From Flavobacteriales bacterium (lineage in GTDB: Bacteria > Bacteroidota > Bacteroidia > Flavobacteriales_F > PHOS-HE28), in assembly GCA_016703005.1 (NCBI GenBank), contig JADJCX010000033.1, positions 1 through 64,000 on the forward strand: a DNA stretch of 64,000 nt, in the 5' to 3' direction. Shown here piece by piece: positions 28,797 through 36,192 of this stretch; position 1 is the first letter of the stretch; every line of letters starts with the position of its first letter. The translations under genes were made by a program, and so were the position numbers. Under the pieces are notes generated by a model. The model did not search any database, was not told the DNA's origin, and saw only the letters and a list, made by a program, of their open reading frames with translations.

Positions 28797-28853
28797 GGCC
28801 GTCCACTCCTGCCAACAGTTCTCCCCTCCGGCCGCGATCACCGGCCATGCGTC
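28797..28853 (+). repeat. Dispersed intergenic repeat, copy A
   Basis: 57 bases that match copy C at 32721-32777 with five mismatches, including the shared block CCTCCGGCCGCGATCACCGG. Located in the gap between ffh and the hydrolase gene. Confidence 0.85.
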
Positions 28854-28870
28854 AGCGGCATTCAGGAGTT

Positions 28871-29821
28871 CTAATTCCCGTGCGGCTCCAAGCTGGGCCA
28901 CTGCTTTCCATCGCGCACGTAGGTATCCAAGAACAAGCGGGCGGAATGATCCGCCTCGTCGCGGTACTCCGCGAGGCCATGGTCGGCTCCTTCGATGACG
29001 AGCAGTCGGAAGGGATGCATGCTGGCATAGAGCGCTTGCGCCATGATGAGGGCTTGGTCGGCTTTCACGCGCCAGTCGCCGGTGCCGGCTTGGATCAGGA
29101 TGGGCGTCGTCTTGCACAGGCGCTCTGCCCAACGCGCAGGTGAACGGGTGAGGAGAACGGAATCGCGGTTCATCGCATAGCCCGGGATCAGTGGAGCGAA
29201 GGCATTGGTCTCCATTTCCGGCCGGTCGGCCCTGGTCATGAACGCGTCCGTAATGCCAGAAAGAACGACCGCGGCTTTGAAACGCGTGGTGCGCGTGAGG
29301 GCGAGGTAAGCCATCAGTCCCCCTCGACTTCCGCCGAAGAGGCCGATGCGCGATGTATCCGCCTCGGGCACTTGGGCCAACAACGGCATGAGGTTGAGCA
29401 CATCGTTCACATCGGCGCCGCCGAACTCCTCCTTGCCTTCGCCACCATCGTTGCCGCGATACTGGGAACCCACTACCACATAGCCCCAACTCGCGATGCT
29501 GGCGAGGTATCGTAGCAACTGGCCATCGCTGATCATGCCGTAATCGCGGTTGCCGCCGCGGCAATAGATCACGCTGGGGAAGGGTCCCTTCCCGACAGGC
29601 ACCGCCATGTAGCCTTTCACTTTCAATCCATCGGACAGGTAGGTGATGCGGGAAATGCGCACGCCCGAGAGGATGCTATCAACGTCGGGCATCCGCGACC
29701 GCCATTTGGCGATGGAACTGTCCGGGACGGTATAAGCTGTTCGCTCCAAGAGCTTGCCGTCCTGCGCGCTGAGATCCGCAGTGAAAGCGAACAGGAAGCA
29801 GAACAATAGGGCGCGGATCAT
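28871..29821 (-). CDS. Secreted alpha/beta hydrolase of the prolyl-oligopeptidase/dienelactone type
   Basis: 316 residues from ATG 29821 (signal MIRALLFCFLFAFTADLSAQ); the longer frame to 30334 is antisense to the next gene. The catalytic domain shows the oxyanion region SVIYCRGGNRDYG, the nucleophile elbow IGLFGGSRGGLMAYLAL (Ser in GxSxG-like GGSRGG) and the closing IEGADHGLAEY, in which His completes the triad, with the Asp in GTGDWRVKADQ. That order matches S9C-like or acyl-peptide hydrolases lacking the propeller domain. Probable substrate is a peptide or ester in the periplasm. Divergent from the DUF3788 gene. Confidence 0.85.
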   Translation of the reverse strand: MIRALLFCFLFAFTADLSAQDGKLLERTAYTVPDSSIAKWRSRMPDVDSILSGVRISRITYLSDGLKVKGYMAVPVGKGPFPSVIYCRGGNRDYGMISDGQLLRYLASIASWGYVVVGSQYRGNDGGEGKEEFGGADVNDVLNLMPLLAQVPEADTSRIGLFGGSRGGLMAYLALTRTTRFKAAVVLSGITDAFMTRADRPEMETNAFAPLIPGYAMNRDSVLLTRSPARWAERLCKTTPILIQAGTGDWRVKADQALIMAQALYASMHPFRLLVIEGADHGLAEYRDEADHSARLFLDTYVRDGKQWPSLEPHGN

Positions 29822-29893
29822 GTGCGATCGTTTGCGGTGAAGGTGCGATTCCTCCGCGGACCTCTGCTCCACCGTTCGCATACATTCACCCGC

Positions 29894-30310
29894 ATGCTGA
29901 AGGATCCCTTCCTTGATCCTGCGAAAGCACCACCGGACAGCGCGCTGGGCGCACGTATCGGCGTGGCCTTCGCCGTGGTACAGGACGCCGTGGAGGCATG
30001 CAACACGGGCAAGGCGCGCATTTCCTTCGCCTGGAAGTTCAGCAAGACCAGCGGCTGGTACGTGACTTTCGACCGCGGGAGCAAGCGGCTGTTCTATCTC
30101 TTCCCGAAGCTGGGCTACTTCCTGCTGCGCATGGTGTTCAATGAGAAAGGCGTCGCCGCATTGGTCAAGACCGATGGCCTGCCTTCGGCGGTCAGCGCGC
30201 AGCTGGCCAAGCCCAAGAAGTATCCGGAAGGCACGTTGATCGAGCTGACAAAGGCCTCCGCGAACGCGGCGGTGATCACCGTCTTGTTGCGGATCAAGCT
30301 CAGCAGCTAA
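29894..30310 (+). CDS. DUF3788-like small protein
   Basis: 138 residues from ATG 29894 (MLKDPFLDPAKAPPDSALGA). Later parts, ISFAWKFSKTSGWYVTFDRG, KRLFYLFPKLGYFLLRMVF and a C-terminal VITVLLRIKLSS, match my memory of DUF3788 proteins (a small alpha/beta fold of the YdhG/DUF1801 kind that shows a KxGW or SGW motif and a hydrophobic strand FYLFP). No enzymatic function is known. A -7-like TACATTCACC ends 3 bases before ATG, supporting this start over the upstream 29822. It precedes a GyrI-like gene on the same strand, perhaps co-transcribed. Confidence 0.6.
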   Translation: MLKDPFLDPAKAPPDSALGARIGVAFAVVQDAVEACNTGKARISFAWKFSKTSGWYVTFDRGSKRLFYLFPKLGYFLLRMVFNEKGVAALVKTDGLPSAVSAQLAKPKKYPEGTLIELTKASANAAVITVLLRIKLSS

Positions 30311-30372
30311 GGGCGGTCCGAGCGGCTGACACAAGTCATGTCACGCGCAGCACCTGCGGGTAGATTTCGGTC

Positions 30373-30984
30373 ATGAAGAAGCTCGACCTGAAGAAGGACT
30401 TCGCCGCGTTGTACAAGGCCACTGCGAAGCCAGCGATGATCAAGGTGCCCAAATTGCGCTACCTGATGATCGACGGGCAGGGCGACCCCAACACCAGCAA
30501 AGCCTTCGCGGATGCGATCACCACGCTCTACGGATTGGCCTACACCATGAAGTTCATGCTGAAGAAGGGACCGGAGGCCATCGACTACCCTGTGATGCCG
30601 CTGGAAGCCGTCTGGTGGGCGGATGACATGATCGACTTTACGCAAGGCAACAAGGCGAAGTGGAAGTGGACGGCAATGATCATGCAACCGCCATTCATCA
30701 ACGCGAAGATGCTAAAGGCCGCGAAGGACGATCTGGAGCGTAAGAAGAAGGTGCTACCTGCTATCTACGATGTACGCTTGGAGGACATGAGCGAAGGCGC
30801 GAGCGCGCACATCCTGCATGTGGGTCCATACGCTACCGAAGGGCCGACGATCGCTAAGCTCCACGCGTTCATCGAGGAAAACGGGAAAAGCCTTCGCGGC
30901 AAGCACCGCGAGATCTACCTGAACGATGCGCGCCGCACCGCGCCGGAGAAATTGCGCACCATCATCCGGCAACCGATGGGCTGA
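30373..30984 (+). CDS. GyrI-like small-molecule-binding domain protein
   Basis: 203 residues. The protein contains a GyrI-like/SOUL-type alpha/beta repeat domain: KVPKLRYLMIDGQGDPNTSK, then TLYGLAYTMKFMLKKG and, in the second half, SEGASAHILHVGPYATEGPT with IAKLHAFIEENG. In known members (BmrR, GyrI) this fold binds cationic drugs or, in cyclopropanoid hydrolases, cleaves them; here there is no DNA-binding domain, so it is a stand-alone binder or enzyme. The closing HREIYLNDARRTAPEKLRTI is typical of the DUF- or GyrI-like subfamily in Bacteroidota. Intact. TAGATTTCGG at 30361 could be its promoter, but it is too close to the ATG to be certain. Confidence 0.85.
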   Translation: MKKLDLKKDFAALYKATAKPAMIKVPKLRYLMIDGQGDPNTSKAFADAITTLYGLAYTMKFMLKKGPEAIDYPVMPLEAVWWADDMIDFTQGNKAKWKWTAMIMQPPFINAKMLKAAKDDLERKKKVLPAIYDVRLEDMSEGASAHILHVGPYATEGPTIAKLHAFIEENGKSLRGKHREIYLNDARRTAPEKLRTIIRQPMG

Positions 30985-31021
30985 GGGCGCTGGTACCGAA
31001 CATCCTAAGCACATACCTACC

Positions 31022-31345
31022 ATGAGCGATCAACCTACCGGCATCAGCAACGCATTCCAACTATTCTTCACCGAAGCACCGGCACATGCGAAGGCGTGGA
31101 TGGGCGCCGTGCAAGGTCTCGATACGGCCAGCGCGCTGGACAAGAAGACGGGCCATCTGGCCTACCTCGCCGTGCTCGCCGCGCTGCGCCTGGAAAGCGG
31201 CGTGCCGTTCCATGTTGGCCTGGCGAAGAAGGCAGGTGCCACACGTGCGGAAGTCCTCAGTGCGATACTGGTGGGGTTGCCCGCTGCCGGCAACGCTGTT
31301 ACGCAAGTGATCCCTGCGGCCCTCGCGGCCTACGACGCCGGTTAA
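31022..31345 (+). CDS. Carboxymuconolactone decarboxylase-like (AhpD-fold) protein without the CxxC site
   Basis: 107 residues from ATG 31022. AhpD-fold proteins have a helical core around a Cys-x-x-Cys pair used for peroxide reduction. The site here, ALRLESGVPFHVGLAKKAGAT followed by EVLSAILVGLPAAGNAV, keeps the Glu, the His and the fold but has neither cysteine (LESGVPFH), so the CxxC-based peroxidase function should be absent. It belongs to the same family but to a branch of unknown chemistry. It follows the GyrI-like gene on the plus strand with a 37-base gap and is followed by dispersed repeat copy B. Confidence 0.75.
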   Translation: MSDQPTGISNAFQLFFTEAPAHAKAWMGAVQGLDTASALDKKTGHLAYLAVLAALRLESGVPFHVGLAKKAGATRAEVLSAILVGLPAAGNAVTQVIPAALAAYDAG

Positions 31346-31449
31346 CCTGCTTGATACTCCATGGTGCATGCCTGCGTCCTGGTGGTCCATCCACTTTACC
31401 GCCACGGTTGGCGCAAGTGTTCGGCTGTACGTTGGCCTCGTCCGCTAAG

Positions 31450-31511
31450 GGCCACCCACTCGTGCCAGCAGTTCACCCCTCTGGCCGCGACGGTGTGATC
31501 ACCGGCACGCC
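31450..31511 (+). repeat. Dispersed intergenic repeat, copy B
   Basis: About 62 bases related to copies A and C (shared CGTGCCAGCAGTTC with copy C and TCTGGCCGCGA for TCCGGCCGCGA) but with a short insertion (GGTGT) before GATCACCGGC. Similarity to copy C continues upstream to about 31427 (TACGTTGGCCTCGT). Confidence 0.8.
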
Positions 31512-31573
31512 CTCATCCCGCACGGTCCATCCCGGTGCCCCCTAGCCGCTGGGCCTCCCGCTTATCCTTGTTC

Positions 31574-32651
31574 ATGCGAAACGCTCATGTCCTCTTCCCT
31601 CTCCGATCGTCGCATGCACCGCGCCACCAGCGCCACCTGAGGGAAAAGGACGAACTCTCCGCACAACACGCTGCGCTGGGGCAACGATGTGACAGCCTCT
31701 TGCTTGCGCTGGTAGACGATGCCTATGGCGCAGCGGTGCTCATCAGCTTACGACACGGCGATCCTCAGCGCCGGCTACGGCTTCATTGACAGTGCGCACC
31801 GGCACGCGCCCACGGACAGCACCTTGTTCAACCTGGCATCCATCAGCAAGAGCTTCACGGCGGTGTGCATCGCACAGTTGGAAGCGCAGGGCCTCTTGCA
31901 TCGGTCCGATACGCTCACGCGCTTCTTCCCCGATCTGCCAGCGGACAAACGATGGATCACCATCGAGCACTGCCTGACGCATACCAGTGGACTGGCGCAG
32001 AACTATGCCGCCGATGGTACGCGCACGCTCGATGAGGCTGTGGCCGCCATCGGTCGCGACACGCTGGATACCCTGCCCGGCACGGCGTTCCGCTATTCCA
32101 ACGAGAACTACGAGCTGCTCGCAGCCGTGGTGGAGAAGGTGAGCGGAATGCCGTTCGAAGCCTATGTCCGGGCGCATGTACTCTTGCCTGCTGGCATGAT
32201 GCGCACCAAGGTCTGGAGCGATCTCGCCCGCCCTTCACCTCCGGAAGTCGCGGCCTTCACGCGCGTGATCGGGCCGGAGGTCTTCGGTGTGAACTGGGGC
32301 TACATCGGCAGCGGCGGTATCTACTCCTGCACGAGCGATCTGCATGCGTGGTTCCATGCGCTGCGCGATGGCGCGATCCTTTCACCCGCCGAATTGGACA
32401 CGCTGTGGACTCCGCGTGTGCCCATGTCCGTGGGCCACATGGCACGGGGCTGGTTCGTTTCGGACACGAACGGCACCACGGAGATCTGGACACGCGGCAA
32501 TGAGGACTGGGGGCATAATGCGGTCGTCCGCTGGTTCCCGGAGCGCGGCGTTTTGATCATCGTACTCACCAACTCCGGCGAGATCGGCGACAAGAACACC
32601 ACGGGGAACCGCATCCTTGGCGATGCGTTGGTGGAGGTATTGGTCCGCTGA
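31574..32651 (+). CDS. Class C beta-lactamase-like serine hydrolase, one frameshift
   Basis: From ATG 31574 to a break near 31745, then in frame from about 31755. The catalytic SxxK is in NLASISKSFTAVCIAQLEAQ; YSNENYELLAAVVEKVSGMP supplies the YxN; HCLTHTSGLAQNY lies between, and GHNAVVRWFPERGVLIIVLTN gives the final KTG-like strand as HNAV. These are the signatures of beta-lactamase-family serine hydrolases, which include esterases and peptidases, so antibiotic resistance should not be assumed. Length about 350 residues is normal. Dispersed repeats flank the gene on both sides. The single frame change is probably an indel error. A TATCCTTG at 31562 may be its promoter. Confidence 0.8.
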
Positions 32652-32720
32652 ACGGGTCGTTCCCTGTACAGCCAGAATCTCCAACGCGTGCTAGGCCGTG
32701 CGTTGGCCTCGTGCGCTGAG

Positions 32721-32777
32721 GGCCGTCCATTCGTGCCAGCAGTTCTCTCCTCCGGCCGCGATCACCGGTCATGCGTC
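32721..32777 (+). repeat. Dispersed intergenic repeat, copy C
   Basis: 57-base core with five mismatches to copy A. Upstream bases 32701-32720 (GTTGGCCTCGTGCGCTGAGG) form a small GGCCTC/GAGGGCC hairpin with the core and are shared with copy B. It lies between the hydrolase stop and the GNAT start codon. Confidence 0.85.
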
Positions 32778-32842
32778 TGACATGCCATCAGCAAGCAAAC
32801 GTGAGAGCGATCGTTTCCGCACTTGCTTTGCACCTTCTTCCC

Positions 32843-33364
32843 ATGGACGTACCCATCTCATCGCCCGGAAATGACAACGAGTGGGAACAGGCCATTGGCT
32901 TGCTGAAGCGCGTGTACGTTGGCGACGGCTACTCGACCGCAGACCGCGCTGAGATCTTCATGCAGCGCGCATCCTTCGAAGCAGGTGGAGAAATGTTGCT
33001 GGCACGCGACACCTCAGGAAATGTGGTCGGCGCGGTGCTTCAGCTTCATGCCAACGGCCCGCTCGCACAGGTGGCACGAGATGGTGAGGCGGAATTCCGC
33101 GTGCTTGCTGTTGCGCCTGAGGCACGCGGCCAAGGGATCGGCGAGGCGTTGGTGAATGCATGCGTGCAACGGGCGAGAGCTGCCGGGGCACCAGCGGTGG
33201 CATTGTGGTCACAACCGACTATGCCTGCGGCACATCGGTTATACGAACGCATGGGCTTCGTGCGCACTCCGGAGCGCGATCAAGAGGATGCGCGCGGGTT
33301 CATGAGGCTGGTGTTCCGGAAGAGGCTTGAGCCGGATCCGGGGCAAGCAATGGCTGGAGGGTGA
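32843..33364 (+). CDS. GNAT family N-acetyltransferase
   Basis: 173 residues from ATG 32843; an upstream ATG at 32771 lies within the dispersed repeat and is unlikely. The acetyl-CoA binding motif A is AEFRVLAVAPEARGQGIGEALVNACVQ (RGQGIG pyrophosphate loop) followed by motif B YERMGFVRTPER. The acceptor (amine, amino sugar or protein N terminus) cannot be read. Upstream bases CTTGCTTTGCACC fit neither promoter class. Intact gene; it stands alone and converges with lpdA. Confidence 0.85.
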   Translation: MDVPISSPGNDNEWEQAIGLLKRVYVGDGYSTADRAEIFMQRASFEAGGEMLLARDTSGNVVGAVLQLHANGPLAQVARDGEAEFRVLAVAPEARGQGIGEALVNACVQRARAAGAPAVALWSQPTMPAAHRLYERMGFVRTPERDQEDARGFMRLVFRKRLEPDPGQAMAGG

Positions 33365-33596
33365 GCAGTGAGATCGGTTAAGATCACTAAGGTTTCACTT
33401 CCTCAAAGCTCACTCGAACTAGCGCGTTGTCGTCCGTCGCATGTCGGTTTATGGCTCCGCACTCCTCTGGCCTACGTGTAATCGCTGCCATCTGCGCTTC
33501 AGTTCGTTTGTCCTTGCTTATTACCGAATAGCTCAGGTTGGTCGGGGGGCAGCCCACGCACCGATAGCGGGGAAGCTTACATCGCGAACTGCGCCC

Positions 33597-34985
33597 CTAC
33601 AAATGGATCACCTCCCCGTAAGCCGCCGCCGCCGCTTCCATGATCGCTTCGCTCATGGTGGGGTGGGGGTGTACGGTCTTGATGATCTCGTGGCCGGTGG
33701 TCTCCAACTTCCGGATGCTCACACACTCGGCGATCATCTCCGTCACGTTCATGCCGATCATGTGCGCGCCCAGCAGTTCGCCATACTTGGCGTCGAAGAT
33801 CAGTTTCACAAAACCGTCCTTCGCACCGGCTGCACTGGCTTTGCCGCTGGCGGTGAACGGGAACTTGCCCACTTTGATCGCCAGTCCTTTCTCCTTGCAC
33901 TGCTTCTCGGTCATGCCCACGCTGGCCACTTCCGGTGAGCAGTAGGTGCAGCCCGGTATGTTGTTGTAGTCGAGCGCGTGCGGCTTTTGTCCGGCAATGG
34001 CTTCCACGCAGATAATGCCTTCAGCACTGGCCACGTGTGCAAGCGCTTGTCCGGGCGTAGCATCGCCGATGGCGTAATAACCCGGGATGTTCGTCTTGTA
34101 GAACTCGTCCGTTTTGATCTTGCCCTTGTCGGTGACGATGCCCACTGCTTCGAGGCCAATGCCCTCGATGTTGGCGGCAATGCCCACAGCGCTCAATACA
34201 ATGTCGCACTCAATGACTTTCTCACCAGCCGCGTTCTTCACGGTCACCTTGCAGCCCTTGCCGCTGGTATCCACCTTGGTGACCTCTGAAGAAACCATCA
34301 CATCGATGCCTTGCTTCTTGAAGCTCTTCTCCAGTTGCTTGCTCACGTCCTCATCTTCCACGGGCACCACGTTCGGGAGGAACTCCACGAGCGTCACCTT
34401 GGTGCCAAGGGCATTGTAGAAATAGGCGAACTCGCTGCCGATGGCACCGCTGCCCACCACCACCATGCTCTTCGGTTGTTCGGCCAGCACCATGGCTTCG
34501 CGATAGCCGATGATCTTCTTGCCGTCCTGGGGCAGGTTCGGCAGCGCACGACTGCGTGCACCGGTAGCGATGATGATATGCTTGCCTTCCACGACCTGCT
34601 TCTTTCCATCCGCTCCGGTCACTTCGATCTTCTTGCCGGGCTGCAAAATGCCCACGCCCATGATCACGTCGATCTTGTTCTTCTTCATCAGGAACTGGAC
34701 GCCGTTGCTCATGCCCTTGGCCACATCGCGGCTGCGTTGCACAATGGCTTTCATGTCCGGCGAACCAGCGCCAACGGTTATCCCGTAGTCCTTCGCATGG
34801 TTGATGTACTCGAACACCTGAGCGCTTTTCAGCAGCGCCTTGGTAGGGATGCAGCCCCAGTTGAGACAGATGCCACCAAGCGCTTCACGCTCAACAATGG
34901 CGGTTTTCAATCCGAGTTGGCTGGCGCGGATGGCGGCCACATAGCCGCCGGGGCCGCTGCCGAGAACAATGACGTCGTAGCTCAT
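33597..34985 (-). CDS. lpdA: Dihydrolipoyl dehydrogenase
   Basis: 462 residues. E3 component shared by pyruvate and 2-oxoglutarate dehydrogenases; reoxidises dihydrolipoamide with NAD. FAD-binding DVIVLGSGPGGYVAAIRASQ, the redox-active GGICLNWGCIPTKALL (CxxxxC), NAD-binding VVVGSGAIGSEFAYFYNALG, the second FAD motif YAIGDATPGQALAHVASAEG and the C-terminal HPHPTMSEAIMEAAAAAYG with the catalytic His-Glu pair are all present. ATG 34985 is preferred over a longer frame to 35087 because the FAD motif follows immediately; a -7-like element sits 31 bases upstream. Confidence 0.97.
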   Translation of the reverse strand: MSYDVIVLGSGPGGYVAAIRASQLGLKTAIVEREALGGICLNWGCIPTKALLKSAQVFEYINHAKDYGITVGAGSPDMKAIVQRSRDVAKGMSNGVQFLMKKNKIDVIMGVGILQPGKKIEVTGADGKKQVVEGKHIIIATGARSRALPNLPQDGKKIIGYREAMVLAEQPKSMVVVGSGAIGSEFAYFYNALGTKVTLVEFLPNVVPVEDEDVSKQLEKSFKKQGIDVMVSSEVTKVDTSGKGCKVTVKNAAGEKVIECDIVLSAVGIAANIEGIGLEAVGIVTDKGKIKTDEFYKTNIPGYYAIGDATPGQALAHVASAEGIICVEAIAGQKPHALDYNNIPGCTYCSPEVASVGMTEKQCKEKGLAIKVGKFPFTASGKASAAGAKDGFVKLIFDAKYGELLGAHMIGMNVTEMIAECVSIRKLETTGHEIIKTVHPHPTMSEAIMEAAAAAYGEVIHL

Positions 34986-35016
34986 GATGGGTGTATGGTT
35001 GCTTGCAAAAAGCGTC

Positions 35017-35026
35017 GGCGAATGTA
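35017..35026 (-). promoter_or_regulatory. Putative -7 element for lpdA
   Basis: TACATTCGCC on the minus strand, 31 bases before the lpdA ATG. Same pattern as before arginase and surE. Confidence 0.45.
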
Positions 35027-35103
35027 GCCGTTCAGCGCACCATGTACGTGGGGCGCCAAGCCCATTGAAGTTGCATCTTGGCGGCATAATTCACACCTGA
35101 CCC

Positions 35104-35601
35104 ATGAGCGACCCTTGGACGGACCAGACCGGTAAACGAACAACCACAGTAAAGGTGTTGTGCATCCTGCTTTTCGTTTTCGGCGGTTGGGCGTTGATCG
35201 GCAACTTCTCGGAGTGGATCAGCCCGCCATCACCGGAGGAGATGGAACAACAGCTGGATCAGAGCGCCGAACTGATGGAGGGCTGGATGAGTTCCTTGCC
35301 CGAAGCCGAAGAGGCCATGGAGAAGAGCCGTGAACTCGCTACGTTGGTGACATCGAACGCTGCACCGATCGCAATGCTGAAATTCTTCGCCACGCTGGGT
35401 GCATTGATCGGTGGTGTCCTGCTATGGCGCATGCGCCGCGTGGGCTTCCACGTTTACCTGATCAGCGCCATTGTCTGGGCGTTCGCACCCATGTTCATCA
35501 TCGGGGCCAACCTCATCTCGTGGTCGTTCGCCATCATGTACGGTTTGGTGGTGCTTGTGTTCGCGCTGTTGTTCAACGCGCAGCGCAAGTTCATGGTGTG
35601 A
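35104..35601 (+). CDS. Two-part membrane protein of unknown function
   Basis: 165 residues with a first helix VKVLCILLFVFGGWALI, an acidic middle (EEMEQQLDQSAELMEGW) rich in Glu and Met, and three C-terminal helices (MLKFFATLGALIGGVLLWRM, VYLISAIVWAFAPMFIIG and SFAIMYGLVVLVFALLF). I have seen similar hypothetical proteins in Bacteroidota, but no function is known. Intact gene between lpdA (divergent) and ridA (convergent). Its stop is about 10 bases before a degenerate octamer repeat. Confidence 0.7.
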   Translation: MSDPWTDQTGKRTTTVKVLCILLFVFGGWALIGNFSEWISPPSPEEMEQQLDQSAELMEGWMSSLPEAEEAMEKSRELATLVTSNAAPIAMLKFFATLGALIGGVLLWRMRRVGFHVYLISAIVWAFAPMFIIGANLISWSFAIMYGLVVLVFALLFNAQRKFMV

Positions 35602-35610
35602 ATTCGGCAG

Positions 35611-35655
35611 CTCGGCTTCACGGCTTCACTGCTCCATTGCTTCACTCCTTCACTG
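35611..35655 (-). repeat. Degenerate octamer repeat (NNGTGAAG) across the ridA stop codon
   Basis: On the minus strand the units read CAGTGAAG, GAGTGAAG, CAATGGAG, CAGTGAAG, CCGTGAAG and a partial CCGAG, an exact 8-base period. The last codons of ridA and its TGA (35642-35644) lie inside it. Confidence 0.85.
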
Positions 35656-36025
35656 CGATCCCGCTGATCTCAACGTTCACATTGGCCGGAAGTCCCTTCA
35701 CGGCAACGGCCTCGCGCGCTGGAGGGGCATCCTTGAAGTAGGAGCCATATACCGTGTTCACTATGGTGTAGTGAGCCATGTCGCTGAGGAAGATCGTGAC
35801 TTTCACCAAGTGCTCGTAGCCCAAGCCCGCCGCGCGCAGGAGGATCCCGATGTTCTCCATCACTTGTGTGGTCTCTTCTTCGATGCTGCCCAAGGCCAGC
35901 TCGCCGCTAGCGCCTTTGAAGGCGACCTGACCACTGATGAATACGAAGCCGCCCGCTTCCATGGCAGGCGTATAGGGAGCGATCGGCTTCGCCGCGCCGG
36001 GCGGATGGATGGGCTTTTTGGTCAT
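35642..36025 (-). CDS. ridA: RidA/YjgF family enamine-imine deaminase
   Basis: 127 residues, the usual length. RidA hydrolyses reactive 2-aminoacrylate and other enamines from PLP-dependent enzymes. Visible family features: APYTPAMEAGGFVFISGQV, the ILLRAAGLGYEHLVKVTIFL strand-helix, the MAHYTIVNTVYGSYF segment and the catalytic Arg in PPAREAVAVKGLPANVNVEI. ATG 36025 is used; a longer frame reaches 36130 only by crossing the repeat DNA. The last three residues (VKE) and the stop derive from the octamer repeat. It diverges from surE across a region packed with CACATC-type repeats. Confidence 0.92.
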   Translation of the reverse strand: MTKKPIHPPGAAKPIAPYTPAMEAGGFVFISGQVAFKGASGELALGSIEEETTQVMENIGILLRAAGLGYEHLVKVTIFLSDMAHYTIVNTVYGSYFKDAPPAREAVAVKGLPANVNVEISGIAVKE

Positions 36026-36038
36026 GTGAAGATGAACA

Positions 36039-36161
36039 GGATGTGGAAATGTGAAGATGTAAGGCGTGGCGGCTATCCGGTCACAAGATCGGTAGTGCGG
36101 ATACATCTTCACATTCTCACATCTCCACATCTTATCCCCACATCTTCACATTTCCACATCC
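36039..36161. repeat. CACATC-type repeat array with a 22-bp perfect inverted repeat between ridA and surE
   Basis: 36039-36060 and 36140-36161 are perfect reverse complements (core ACATCTTCACATTTCCACAT), 79 bases apart. Bases 36102-36160 repeat the word CACATC every 7-9 bases. Both divergent genes see the word in the same sense orientation just upstream of their ATG. Confidence 0.85.
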
Positions 36162-36176
36162 CGCTACAGAGCGGTT

Positions 36177-36185
36177 TAGTTTCGC
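36177..36185 (+). promoter_or_regulatory. Putative -7 element for surE
   Basis: TAGTTTCGC ends 7 bases before the surE ATG, which would make a near-leaderless transcript. It follows the CACATC repeats directly. Confidence 0.45.
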
Positions 36186-36192
36186 ACCCGCA

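Noticed and set aside
31574..32651. Antibiotic resistance gene
   Set aside because: The SxxK/YxN family is broad and includes esterases and peptidases; nothing in the context supports a resistance role.
32771..32842. Upstream start for the GNAT gene
   Set aside because: The ATG at 32771 lies in the dispersed repeat and the added residues do not resemble GNAT proteins.
36102..36160. DnaA-box or origin-like direct repeats
   Set aside because: The word CACATC does not match TTATCCACA, and no dnaA, dnaN or AT-rich region is nearby.
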